This document shows positions 9,209 to 18,240 of a stretch of 64,000 nucleotides of DNA, one piece after another. The stretch lies in NCBI RefSeq assembly GCF_003589925.1, contig NZ_CP032382.1:2232001-2296000 (forward strand), given 5' to 3'. The stretch comes from Chryseolinea soli. GTDB taxonomy: Bacteria > Bacteroidota > Bacteroidia > Cytophagales > Cyclobacteriaceae. The notes below the pieces were generated by a model, which was not told where the DNA came from, searched no databases, and saw only the letters and a list, made by a program, of their open reading frames with translations. A program made the translations under genes and the position numbers. The first letter of the stretch is position 1, and each line of letters opens with the position of its first letter.

Positions 9209-10447
9209 CTATTTTTTTTCCGCGCGATAATAAAGTACGCTGGAATTTTCTTCGCGCAGAATCGACCGGGCCACGCGCTGCATGTCGGCGGTTGTCACGG
9301 CGCGGATCAGTTTTGCTTCTTCGTTCACCAGGTTGGTGTCGCCCGATAGTTTGGCAAAGGCCAGGTTCATGGCGCGGTTCATCACCTCCACCTCGCCAAA
9401 TTCAAGGGTCGACTCGGTTTGGTTTTTTACTTTTTCAAGCTCCTCCTCGTCGGTTCCTTTGGCCACGAGCGTGGACAGAATTTCATTCACTTCGCCCTCG
9501 GCTTGCTCCACGGTGATGCCGTCCTTCACGCGGCCGCTGATCACAAACAGACCGGGATCTACCGTCCCCATCACAAACGAAGAAATGGAAGTGAAAATCT
9601 CTTTCTCTTTCACCAGTTTCTGGTATAGACGGCTGGATTGTCCGCGGCTCAGCACGTCGCTCAGCAAGTCGGAAGTATAATAATCGGCGTCAAAACGCGC
9701 GCCCATGTGATAGGCTTTGTAAAGGGCATTTGCCGGAACGTTGGCGTTGACATCCAGCGCCCTTTTTTGTTTTTGTGCGGGCTCTTTGGGCAGCGAGCGC
9801 GACTGCTTGCCGGCGCGGATCGGGCCAAACCATTTTTCGGAAAGCCGTTTCACTTGGTCCACCGTTACGTTTCCGGCGACCACGAGCACGGCGTTGTCGG
9901 GTACATAGTGATGGAAGAAAAATTCCTTCACATCCTCCATCGTGGCGTTCTCGATGTGGCTGATCTCCTTGCCGATCGTAGCCCATTGATAGGGGTGAAC
10001 ATGATAGGCCAGCGGCCTCAGCTTCAGCCAGACATCGCCATACGGCTGATTGAGATAGCGCTGTTTGAATTCTTCGATCACTACCTTCCGTTGTACTTCC
10101 AGCACCTTGGGATCGAACGACAAACCGTTCATGCGGTCGCTCTCCAGCCAGAAACCGGTCTCGATATTGGAAGCGGGGAGCGTAAGGTAATAGTTGGTGA
10201 TATCGGTATTGGTGAACGCGTTGTTTTCGCCGCCCACGCGTTGTAACGGTTCGTCGTAGTTGGGAATGTTGGCCGATCCGCCAAACATCAGGTGCTCGAA
10301 CAAATGGGCAAAGCCGGTTTTGTCCGGGCGCTCATCGCGGGAGCCGACGTCATACAAGATGTTCATGACTGCGATCTGCACCGTGGGATCTTCGTGCACG
10401 ATCACGCGGAGCCCGTTCTCCAGTTGAAATTCGCTAAAGGTTATCAT
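9209..10447 (-). CDS. M16 family zinc metallopeptidase (pitrilysin/MPP type)
   Basis: 412 residues from the ATG at 10447. The inverted zinc motif HLFEH gives H48, E51 and H52, and a downstream EEF supplies the third ligand (probably E126). The second half carries the usual inactive M16 C-terminal fold. No signal peptide is visible. A TTG three codons upstream extends the frame, but that TTG is itself part of a TACTTTTG promoter box, so the ATG is the start. M16 genes often come in pairs of active and inactive subunits; here only one is present. Its substrate is unknown, probably peptides. Confidence 0.9.
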   Translation of the reverse strand: MITFSEFQLENGLRVIVHEDPTVQIAVMNILYDVGSRDERPDKTGFAHLFEHLMFGGSANIPNYDEPLQRVGGENNAFTNTDITNYYLTLPASNIETGFWLESDRMNGLSFDPKVLEVQRKVVIEEFKQRYLNQPYGDVWLKLRPLAYHVHPYQWATIGKEISHIENATMEDVKEFFFHHYVPDNAVLVVAGNVTVDQVKRLSEKWFGPIRAGKQSRSLPKEPAQKQKRALDVNANVPANALYKAYHMGARFDADYYTSDLLSDVLSRGQSSRLYQKLVKEKEIFTSISSFVMGTVDPGLFVISGRVKDGITVEQAEGEVNEILSTLVAKGTDEEELEKVKNQTESTLEFGEVEVMNRAMNLAFAKLSGDTNLVNEEAKLIRAVTTADMQRVARSILREENSSVLYYRAEKK

Positions 10448-10453
10448 CGGGCA

Positions 10454-10461
10454 CAAAAGTA
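10454..10461 (-). promoter_or_regulatory. -7 box (TACTTTTG) almost touching the M16 peptidase start
   Basis: Exact TAnnTTTG match ending only 6 nt before the ATG at 10447. Transcription from it would start at or within a base or two of the ATG, which predicts a leaderless mRNA. Confidence 0.6.
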
Positions 10462-10535
10462 ATAAACCTGGCGATGTTTGATGGTCAACAAAAAATTAAG
10501 TTTCAGGAGGGAAACCGAAAGCCGGTCTTCCGCGT

Positions 10536-13500
10536 TTAGGCCGGCTGCACCTGCTCGAGGTGGACCCGGTCGGGCAGGGTGATCGTGAAGGTTGCGCCTT
10601 CGCCAAAGACGGATCGCACCTCCACAAAGCCACCCAATTTGGTGACCGTCTCTTTCAAAATATACAAACCCAATCCGGAGCCCTGTGCATTTTCGGTGGC
10701 GCGGTAGAACATCTCGAAAATACGTCCCAGGTGTTTTTCCTCGATGCCCTGGCCATTGTCCTCCACCACGATCAGGTATTGCTTGGCTTTACACCGCAGC
10801 TCGATATTCACATAGGGTTGGCGACCGTTCTCGAACAGGTGAAATTTAATGGCATTGGAGATCAGGTTGTTCAGTACGATCCGTACCCGTATCGGGTCGC
10901 TGATCAGCTCGGCCTGAAGTTCGTCTTTCACGGCGAACCGGATCTTGGCAAAACCCGGGGAGTATTGAAGATCTTGTAAAATGCTTTTCACCATATCGTC
11001 GAAGCGGAACGGTTCCAGCTTCACGGGCATGCGCGTGTTCCGCGAATAGCTCACCACGTCTTTGATGAATTCCTCCAGCTTCAGCACGCTGCGTTCCATC
11101 ATGGTGAGGTATTCTTTGTGCCCGTCGCCGGGATTGTCGAGGCGCGCCACGCGGATCAGACCCAGGATGGATTTCAGCGGTGCACTCAGGTCGTGCGAGG
11201 CGCTGTAGACAAAACGGTCCAGTTCATTGTTGCGTACCGTAAGCTCTTCATTTGCTTTTTGCAGCTCCTCCGTCCGTTTGTTTACCAGGTTTTGAAGAAA
11301 CTCTTTGCGCTTTTGCATGATCCGCGAGCTGACGCTGAACGAGGCCCACGAAATGAGCAGCACGGCACAAAGCACCAGCATGATAAATTCGGCGCGTTGC
11401 CAGAATGGCGGCGAGATATAAACGTCCACCGTGCGCGTGTCGCTCCATCCTAGACCCATGTTCTTTTTGGCACGCACCTCCACGGTGTGCTTGCCGGCCG
11501 AAAGATTGGACAGACTCGCTTCGTGATGTTCCATTTTATGCCACATGCTGTCGCCCCGCATGCGCCACTGCAGGTTGATCTTATTTTCGGGAAAGGTGAT
11601 GGGCGAGAACTGGATGTTGATGAAAGAACCGTAAGGAGCGTACACGCCCTTCACAAACGGGGTATGCTTCGCGTCTACCTGCGCGCTGACGGCATAAGGT
11701 CTTACGGTCTTCTTGTTTTCGGTTAGCGACTCCTGGGTATAGCCCAAACCGAACGAGGTACCGATCCACACATCCCGGTCGGGGTCGATCGAGAGACCGT
11801 GATCGGTGATGGCGTTGCTGGGCAACCCGGAGTTCTCATCGTAGAGACCGAACTCGCCGGAGACTACATTGTAACAAAACAGTCCGAAAGAATTGGAGAA
11901 AATGATATTCTGCCCGTCAAGCGTTTCCACAGAGCTGACGGAAAAGGTGGAGAACACTTCGCCAAATTCTATCCGTTTGATCGTGTGGCCATCATAGCGC
12001 AGCAATCCCTCTGTCGATGCGATCCAAAGAATGTTGCCCTGGAAGGCCATGTCCTGAATGTTGAAGTCACCGTGCGTCTGGAACGTAACGGGGAGGCTAA
12101 CATTTTTAAAGGCAGAGGCTTTGTGGGGTTTGAGAAACAAGTATCCACCCACGCCGCTGGCCGCGACATATATCCCCTCCGGTCCTTCTCGCACCAGGTT
12201 GATCTCGCTTTGCCTGGAAACCGGAACTTCATAGTGGCGGACGGTCAACGAATCGGTGATCACCGTGACCCGGTTTGTTCCCGCCTGACCCAGCCATACG
12301 TTGTCTTGTTTGTCGATATAAAGGTCGTGTACAAAATTCCCCTGCGAGGCAAAGTTCCATTGCTTTTTGACAACGCCATTCTCAAATAGAAAGACATCCG
12401 ACACGCTGCTGGCCCACAAGCCTCTTTTGTTGAACGCGAGCGATTGGAAATAAGCATCTTTATTGTTGTAGCGCAACGTGTGCTCCCAACTGCCGTCGGT
12501 GGCGGGCTTTAATTCCACAAGGGTTTCTTTGGTACAGTAGTAGGTGAGGTGGTGGTTGCCGTCGTGGGCGATGCCTTCGATGAAGTGGCCTTCGGAATTC
12601 ACGTCGGCCTGTAAAAAAATCTCTTTCTGCACCAACACGATTCCCTTGTCGGTCGATACCCAGATGTCGCCTTCGCTGCTGGCATAGCAACTGTTGATCC
12701 CCTTGAAACTATAGTCCAGTACTTTCAGGTCGAAGTAGTTGTTGTGCGACAGGCGGTAAAGCTCCTGGTCATAGGTGCATACCCACAACGCATCGTCGGT
12801 GGCCATCAGGTAGGATGCATTTAGAATGGGAAGTACCTTCTTGGCGCTTTTAATATGAAGATCTTCCATTTCTGCTTCGAACAACCCACTGCCGCTGGCC
12901 ACCAGCAGTTTGCCCTGGAAGAACAAGACATGGTTTACGTTGCGTGGCAACTCGCCGGGTACGGGCACAAAGTCGCGCAGAAGATCGTCGTAGCGAAAAA
13001 TATTTCCCTGGTAGGAGACCGCATAAAGATTATCGTGCGAATCTTCAAAGAAACTGAACGATCGAATGAAGATGGGCGAGCGGTTGGCTTCCCCGAAATT
13101 GAAACGCTTGACAGATTTTCCATCGTAGCGCATCACCGATTGTGGCTCGCCCAGCCAGATAATACCATGACGATCTTCATAGATTGATTTGGGAGACCAC
13201 ACCGTAGAATCGGTTGGCGTGCGCGAACCCTGAATCAAGGTCTTGAAGAGCACCGTATCGATCTTGTTTTGGATCTCCACCACGTCCAGGTCACCGATGA
13301 CCAGCAATCGCCGGCTGCGCGTTTTTAAAAAACCTTTTATGTACTGGCTGCGAAAAGCGTGTTTGTAGGTGGTGAACGAAAGACCGTCGTATTTCACCAG
13401 ACCATCGTCGGTGGCCATCCAAAGGAAGTTGAGGGAGTCTTCGGCGACGGCCTTGGTCACGTCGCTGGGCAGGCCTTGTTCAACACGGTAGAGGCGAAAA

Positions 13501-13565
13501 CGGTATTCCTGGGCGGTCAGCCCTGAGAAAATTAACACAAACAAGGCCAGGATGCCGAAACGCAT
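10536..13565 (-). CDS. Reg_prop/Y_Y_Y sensor histidine kinase
   Basis: 1009 residues. It has a signal peptide (cleavage near GLTAQ), then about 600 residues of two-component-regulator propeller repeats with motifs such as LWMATDDGL and VWIGTSFGL. A Y_Y_Y domain follows near 620-710, one transmembrane segment near 720-740, and a coiled linker. The HisKA domain has H791 in SASHDLSAPLK, and the HATPase domain has NNLISNAIKF, DNGQGI and GSGLGLYI. This is the periplasmic sensor layout of Bacteroidota hybrid systems, but the protein ends after the kinase with no receiver or AraC domain. It therefore needs a separate response regulator, and none is adjacent. The ligand cannot be inferred from the sequence. 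Confidence 0.92.
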   Translation of the reverse strand: MRFGILALFVLIFSGLTAQEYRFRLYRVEQGLPSDVTKAVAEDSLNFLWMATDDGLVKYDGLSFTTYKHAFRSQYIKGFLKTRSRRLLVIGDLDVVEIQNKIDTVLFKTLIQGSRTPTDSTVWSPKSIYEDRHGIIWLGEPQSVMRYDGKSVKRFNFGEANRSPIFIRSFSFFEDSHDNLYAVSYQGNIFRYDDLLRDFVPVPGELPRNVNHVLFFQGKLLVASGSGLFEAEMEDLHIKSAKKVLPILNASYLMATDDALWVCTYDQELYRLSHNNYFDLKVLDYSFKGINSCYASSEGDIWVSTDKGIVLVQKEIFLQADVNSEGHFIEGIAHDGNHHLTYYCTKETLVELKPATDGSWEHTLRYNNKDAYFQSLAFNKRGLWASSVSDVFLFENGVVKKQWNFASQGNFVHDLYIDKQDNVWLGQAGTNRVTVITDSLTVRHYEVPVSRQSEINLVREGPEGIYVAASGVGGYLFLKPHKASAFKNVSLPVTFQTHGDFNIQDMAFQGNILWIASTEGLLRYDGHTIKRIEFGEVFSTFSVSSVETLDGQNIIFSNSFGLFCYNVVSGEFGLYDENSGLPSNAITDHGLSIDPDRDVWIGTSFGLGYTQESLTENKKTVRPYAVSAQVDAKHTPFVKGVYAPYGSFINIQFSPITFPENKINLQWRMRGDSMWHKMEHHEASLSNLSAGKHTVEVRAKKNMGLGWSDTRTVDVYISPPFWQRAEFIMLVLCAVLLISWASFSVSSRIMQKRKEFLQNLVNKRTEELQKANEELTVRNNELDRFVYSASHDLSAPLKSILGLIRVARLDNPGDGHKEYLTMMERSVLKLEEFIKDVVSYSRNTRMPVKLEPFRFDDMVKSILQDLQYSPGFAKIRFAVKDELQAELISDPIRVRIVLNNLISNAIKFHLFENGRQPYVNIELRCKAKQYLIVVEDNGQGIEEKHLGRIFEMFYRATENAQGSGLGLYILKETVTKLGGFVEVRSVFGEGATFTITLPDRVHLEQVQPA

Positions 13566-13664
13566 GGTTTAGATCTAGGAATACCCTACCAGTATAGAAG
13601 TTTTTCCCTGAATTTCAAAGGTTTGTAAATACGCTCCACCCAATTCAGGACTCGAAAACTCGGT

Positions 13665-13672
13665 TAACTTTG
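13665..13672 (+). promoter_or_regulatory. -7 box (TAACTTTG) for the E1 dehydrogenase gene
   Basis: Exact TAnnTTTG match 18 nt before the ATG at 13691. It overlaps a TTG that would otherwise be an in-frame start, which argues for the ATG. Confidence 0.65.
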
Positions 13673-13690
13673 CGGCCACATATTCGCGAT

Positions 13691-15670
13691 ATGATCTTTC
13701 AGAAAAAGCACCTTAGCGACAGCACCTTAAAAGGTCTTTACCAAGCCCTGCTCCGTCCCCGCCTCATTGAAGAAAAAATGCTGATCCTGCTGCGGCAGAA
13801 TCGCATCAGCAAATGGTTCAGCGGCATCGGGCAGGAAGCCATCGCCGTGGGCATCACGCAAGCCCTGGACAAGGATGAGTACATTTTGCCCATGCACCGC
13901 AACCTGGGTGTTTTTACAGGCCGTGAAATGCCTTTCGACCGGCTGTTTGCCCAATGGCAAGGCACACCCATGGGCTATACCAAAGGCCGCGACCGCTCTT
14001 TCCATTTCGGCACGAACGAGCACCACATCGTCGGCATGATCTCACACCTCGGTCCCCAAAACGGTGTAGCCGATGGCATTGCCCTGGCCTCAAAACTGAA
14101 AGCAGAAAACAAGGTCACGGTCGTGTTCAACGGCGATGGGGGCACCAGCGAAGGCGACTTCCACGAAGCCGTGAATGTGGCGGCGGTGTGGGACCTTCCC
14201 GTGATCTTCGTTATCGAAAACAACGGCTATGGATTGTCCACCCCAAGCCAGGAACAATTCCGCTGCGAGAGCTTTGCCGACAAAGGCATCGGCTATGGCA
14301 TCGATGCCCTCAGCATCGACGGTAACAATATCCTGGAAGTATACGACACCGTTCGGCTGCTCGCAGAAAACATGCGCCAACAACCCCGCCCGGTGTTGCT
14401 GGAGTGCCGGACGTTCCGCATGCGCGGACACGAGGAAGCATCGGGAACGAAATACGTACCCAAAGCCCTCATGGAAGAGTGGGCCAAGAAAGATCCCGTA
14501 GACAACTACGAACAATACCTGCTCAAAGAAGGCATCATCGACCAAGCCTATGTGGACGATCTTCGCCAGATCATAAAAAGAGAAATTGAAGAAGGCCTGG
14601 CCATTGCTTTCGAGGAAAAACATCCCGCGGCCGACACCGAGGTGGAGATGGCGGATGTGTATGCTCCGTTTCAACAAGCGGTGGTGGAACCGGCATCAGA
14701 ACAAAAATCAGAGAAGCGATTCATCGACGCCATCAGCGACGGACTGCGACAAAGCATGGAGCGCTACGACAACCTGGTGTTGATGGGTCAGGACATCGCC
14801 GAATACGGGGGCGTGTTCAAGATCACCGAAGGATTTGTGGAAAAGTTTGGCAAACCACGGGTGCGCAACACGCCCATTTGCGAATCGGCGATTGCCGGTG
14901 CGGGTTTAGGACTGTCCATCAAGGGCATGAAGGCCATGGTGGAAATGCAGTTTGCCGATTTCGTAACAGAAGCCTTTAACCAGATCGTGAACAACCTGGC
15001 CAAAGCCTATTGGCGCTGGGGACAGAACGCCGACGTGGTGGTGCGCATGCCCACCGGCGCGGGCACGGCTGCAGGTCCTTTCCATTCGCAAAGCAACGAA
15101 GCCTGGTTCTTTCACACGCCCGGTCTCAAGATCGTCTATCCTTCCGATCCTTATGATGCCAAGGGATTGTTGTGTGCTGCCATTGAAGACCCGAACCCGG
15201 TGATGTACTTTGAACACAAATTGCTCTACCGCTCCATAAAAGACACCATCCCCGACGATTACTATACCGTGGAGATCGGCAAGGCAAAACGCTTGCTCGA
15301 AGGAACGGATGTGTCCGTCATCACCTACGGCATGGGCGTTCATTGGGCACGCGAGATCGCCGCAGAATTAGACGGCGTTTCCATAGACCTCGTCGACCTG
15401 CGCACCTTGTTGCCCTGGGACAAAGACATGGTTGCCGAAAGCGTGAAGAAAACCAACCGTGTGCTGATCCTGCATGAGGATACATTGACCGGCGGCATTG
15501 GCGCCGAGATCAGCGCCTGGATAAACGAGCATTGCTTTTCGTCGCTGGATGCCCCAGTAAAGCGCGTGGCCTCGCTGGATACCGCCATACCCTTTGCCCC
15601 GACCCTGGAACAGAACTTTTTGCCCAAGGGCCGGTTGAAAAACGCCCTTGAAGAGCTGTTGAAATTTTAA
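13691..15670 (+). CDS. Fused E1 alpha/beta 2-oxoacid dehydrogenase (branched-chain/pyruvate type)
   Basis: 659 residues carrying both E1 subunits in one chain: alpha in about the first 320 residues, beta in the rest. The alpha half holds the thiamine-diphosphate motif beginning GDGGTSEGDFHEA and ending in ENN. The beta half has GQDIAEYGGVF, the VRNTPICE strand and a transketolase C-terminal domain. It catalyses oxidative decarboxylation of a 2-oxoacid and transfers the acyl group to lipoyl-E2. E2 and E3 are not nearby. The sequence looks closest to branched-chain or generic E1 fusions, so the exact substrate is uncertain. Transcribed divergently from the sensor kinase. Confidence 0.9.
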   Translation: MIFQKKHLSDSTLKGLYQALLRPRLIEEKMLILLRQNRISKWFSGIGQEAIAVGITQALDKDEYILPMHRNLGVFTGREMPFDRLFAQWQGTPMGYTKGRDRSFHFGTNEHHIVGMISHLGPQNGVADGIALASKLKAENKVTVVFNGDGGTSEGDFHEAVNVAAVWDLPVIFVIENNGYGLSTPSQEQFRCESFADKGIGYGIDALSIDGNNILEVYDTVRLLAENMRQQPRPVLLECRTFRMRGHEEASGTKYVPKALMEEWAKKDPVDNYEQYLLKEGIIDQAYVDDLRQIIKREIEEGLAIAFEEKHPAADTEVEMADVYAPFQQAVVEPASEQKSEKRFIDAISDGLRQSMERYDNLVLMGQDIAEYGGVFKITEGFVEKFGKPRVRNTPICESAIAGAGLGLSIKGMKAMVEMQFADFVTEAFNQIVNNLAKAYWRWGQNADVVVRMPTGAGTAAGPFHSQSNEAWFFHTPGLKIVYPSDPYDAKGLLCAAIEDPNPVMYFEHKLLYRSIKDTIPDDYYTVEIGKAKRLLEGTDVSVITYGMGVHWAREIAAELDGVSIDLVDLRTLLPWDKDMVAESVKKTNRVLILHEDTLTGGIGAEISAWINEHCFSSLDAPVKRVASLDTAIPFAPTLEQNFLPKGRLKNALEELLKF

Positions 15671-15753
15671 TACCGGCAGTCGAAAAGAAAAGGGGTTCGG
15701 CTGGCGTTTTCATAGCCCGGGCCGGGCCCTGGAGAGCAATCATAAATTTTCCT

Positions 15754-15761
15754 TATCTTAG
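15754..15761 (+). promoter_or_regulatory. Possible -7 box (TATCTTAG) for the repeat protein
   Basis: One base away from TAnnTTTG, 20 nt before the TTG start at 15782. The spacing resembles the better promoter boxes in this window. Confidence 0.35.
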
Positions 15762-15781
15762 CCTGTTTCTGAGACCATTTT

Positions 15782-17893
15782 TTGAACGCCATCGCGCACC
15801 ATACTCCTGTCCGTTCTTCAACCTGGAAATTCCTGGTCCTGGGCATCCTTCTGATGTTTTTGGCAGCCCCTTCATTTGGTCAAAATTCGAAGGGCGACCG
15901 GCCAAGCCGCGAGAGCCGTTTTAGCACGCCCTTCCGCAAATCCGGGGGCAGCGGACCCGGAAGAAAAGCCAGAAATAAAAAACGGATAAAATCCAGCGAG
16001 CGATCCTCCGCCGGCAACGCGCATGCATATGTGCCGCATCGCAGGGCATCGGGTACCGATCGTCCGGGCAAACCCATCCGTCCCCTCTGGGCGCCCAAAC
16101 CTAGGAAGAATGAACAAAAAGCGTGGCGTGGCGACATTACCGGGCGCCGCATTCGCAACCGGGAATCAGCCGGAAGCGCACGCAATGTCTATCCTCAATA
16201 CAGCCGATACACGAACAATTCTTCCGGTCGCCCAAGATCCAACACGGAACAAGCCATGTCGAACAGGGGCACGTTGGCGAGGCTGAAAAAAATTCAAGGC
16301 CCGCTTCCGAAAGAAGGAGGTCCCAAACCTCGCATCATACCGCGGTCTGGCTCTCGGGCATTTACCGCGCGCAAAAGCATAAATGTCTACGCTAACTTTC
16401 CGCGTCCCAAGCGCAGGGCTGAGCAGGCCACCACGCGCGACCTGGCAGGAAAACCGCTACGCAAGAGAACACCCCAAACTTCCAGCGGTCGTGTGATCGC
16501 CCCAACGTTCCATCCCTATGCCGGCAGAAAGTCGCGCCTGGGCGACAAGGCCTATAAAGGGCCTGCGGCGGGTGGTCATCGCACCACCATGCGCCGGGGC
16601 GAAAATGCATGGACGGGCGATGTGGCCGGCCGCAGGGTGAGGGGAAGAAATTTTAGCAGCAAGAGAAGAGTTGAAGGCCTGCCGATCTTATCAAAACGGC
16701 CGCGGTCGATCTCCGGAGCGGTCTACGGGAAAGCTCGGGGCTACCAGGCGAAGACAAAACCGAGAGAGAGCCAAGTAGGAATGCCCGTACCGCCGAAAGG
16801 ACCCGGAAGGAGCGACGAGAGCATACGCCGCTATCAAAACCACACAAAAGGGAGAAAGATCTATGGCGGTGGAGGCTCTGTGAGCGGCGGATGGAACAAC
16901 AATGGCCAACCTTTAATGTCGCGTAGACCTTCGAGACAAGGAGCAGGTATAGCAATCTTTCAAGGAAATATTAAAGGCCATCGCCCCGACAAAGGAGGTG
17001 GCAGCGTGAGCGGCCGCCTGTGGAACAACCAAGGCCGCCCGCTCGACGGAACCGCTCCCAAAACCAATGGCAAGGAAGCGTTGTTCTCAGGAAATGTCAG
17101 GGCTCGTCGCCCTGAAAAAGGTGGTGGCAGCGTGAGCGGAAAATTGTGGAACAACAAGGAACACGCCATCATCGTGAGGCATCCAAAGAACGGTGGCAGG
17201 GAGGCTCTTTTCCAAGGGAACATTCGCGGTCACCGGCCGGAAAAAGGTGGTGGCAGCGTGAGTGGAAAATTGTGGAACAACAACGAAGAGCCGATCATCT
17301 CCAAGACACCGCTCAACGACGACACCCAGGGTCTCCAGGTCAAAGTGAAACGCCGTCCCTATGTCAGGAACAAGAACTCGGCGGATGAGGCCTTGTTAAA
17401 ATTAAAGCCGACGGATGCCACCTTCCAGGCGGGTGAGCTGCAGGTGAAAGTGAAGCAACGCGAATACGGCAAAAAGCCTCATGCAGCCGAGGGCGCCATG
17501 CCCGGTATAAAACCATCCAAAGCGACCGTAAAAGCCAGCGAATATGCACGCAGCATGAAGCGTAATTGGGATTACGTTCGCAACCCGAGCAGCTCGGAGG
17601 AAGCCCTGAAAACCCGCGAGCCCGGCAAAGCATTCGCGCGCGCGTCGGCCTACCAGGGCAACATCAAAATGCAAAAATTCAAACTCTTTGCGAAAAACAA
17701 AGAGCAACACCCCGATACCAAATTTATCAAGCTCAACAAAAACAACGTTGACGACGAAAGGGATATGCTCACGAACTTTAAGCTATGGTGGGCGCGTTTA
17801 TTCAAGAAACAAGATACACAGCCTGACCACTTGAAAGAAAAGGGCAGAAAGCCCCGTTATGACAAAGGTGAAGCGGGAATGTGGAACGACTAA
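15782..17893 (+). CDS. Secreted, highly basic repeat protein of unknown function
   Basis: 703 residues, starting at a TTG. An in-frame stop lies 12 nt upstream, and the next ATG would cut the signal peptide, so TTG is the only start that keeps it. The signal peptide is FLVLGILLMFLAAPSFGQ. The mature protein is very rich in Arg, Lys, Gly and Ser. The N-terminal half repeats a W-x-GD-x-x-GRR-x-R motif. The middle holds four 42-residue repeats with a GGGSVSG core and WNN. Three degenerate 35-36-residue repeats follow (VKVKRRPY, VKVKQREY, MKRNWDY). The C-terminus is Lys-rich and not a T9SS sorting domain. I do not recognise a family. Its composition suggests binding to an acidic polymer or a surface, which is speculation. 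A thioredoxin-fold gene follows within a few bases. Confidence 0.8.
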   Translation: MNAIAHHTPVRSSTWKFLVLGILLMFLAAPSFGQNSKGDRPSRESRFSTPFRKSGGSGPGRKARNKKRIKSSERSSAGNAHAYVPHRRASGTDRPGKPIRPLWAPKPRKNEQKAWRGDITGRRIRNRESAGSARNVYPQYSRYTNNSSGRPRSNTEQAMSNRGTLARLKKIQGPLPKEGGPKPRIIPRSGSRAFTARKSINVYANFPRPKRRAEQATTRDLAGKPLRKRTPQTSSGRVIAPTFHPYAGRKSRLGDKAYKGPAAGGHRTTMRRGENAWTGDVAGRRVRGRNFSSKRRVEGLPILSKRPRSISGAVYGKARGYQAKTKPRESQVGMPVPPKGPGRSDESIRRYQNHTKGRKIYGGGGSVSGGWNNNGQPLMSRRPSRQGAGIAIFQGNIKGHRPDKGGGSVSGRLWNNQGRPLDGTAPKTNGKEALFSGNVRARRPEKGGGSVSGKLWNNKEHAIIVRHPKNGGREALFQGNIRGHRPEKGGGSVSGKLWNNNEEPIISKTPLNDDTQGLQVKVKRRPYVRNKNSADEALLKLKPTDATFQAGELQVKVKQREYGKKPHAAEGAMPGIKPSKATVKASEYARSMKRNWDYVRNPSSSEEALKTREPGKAFARASAYQGNIKMQKFKLFAKNKEQHPDTKFIKLNKNNVDDERDMLTNFKLWWARLFKKQDTQPDHLKEKGRKPRYDKGEAGMWND
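16862..17365 (+). repeat. Four in-frame 126-bp tandem repeats
   Basis: The GGGSVSG-encoding core recurs exactly every 126 bp (Gly codons before the first core Ser at 16874, 17000, 17126 and 17252). Units 2-4 are nearly identical in DNA around the core. Unit 1 is more diverged, and unit 4 loses similarity towards its end. Confidence 0.88.
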
Positions 17894-17898
17894 CAGTT

Positions 17899-18240
17899 AT
17901 GAAGTGGAGTGAGCTGAAATCCCCTCAACAGGTAGATCAAATCCTGGAGGAATCCAAAGAAAAGGCCGTGCTGATCTTTAAACACAGCACCCGTTGTTCC
18001 GTGAGCCGCATGGCCCTGGATCGCCTGGAGCGCAACTGGAACGAATCGGAGATGGGTCATCTCAAACCCTATTTCCTGGACCTGATCAACAACCGCGATA
18101 TTTCCAACCGCATTGCCGACCAATTTGAGGTGGAGCATGAATCGCCCCAGGTGCTGATCATCGAAAAAGGCGCGGCCGTCTATGACGAGTCGCACATGGG
18201 CATCGACTACCGCGCCATCCGCGACGTGCTTAAAAGTTAA
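17899..18240 (+). CDS. ytxJ: Bacilliredoxin-like protein, YtxJ/BrxC family
   Basis: 113-residue thioredoxin-fold protein with the monothiol-type motif FKHSTRCSVSRMAL. Cys is followed by a Ser in the CxxS place. Known family members remove bacillithiol from mixed disulfides on proteins. A GTG at 17881 extends the frame into the preceding gene; the ATG at 17899 lies 5 nt after that gene's stop and is preferred. Its 3' end overlaps the convergent OsmC gene by 11 bp. This suggests the organism uses bacillithiol, but no bsh gene is in the window. Confidence 0.85.
   Translation: MKWSELKSPQQVDQILEESKEKAVLIFKHSTRCSVSRMALDRLERNWNESEMGHLKPYFLDLINNRDISNRIADQFEVEHESPQVLIIEKGAAVYDESHMGIDYRAIRDVLKS

Noticed and set aside
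10520..10546. AGCCGG/CCGGCT hairpin near the end of the sensor kinase gene
   Set aside because: Short stem that includes the stop codon and lacks a real T-run. Too weak to call a terminator.
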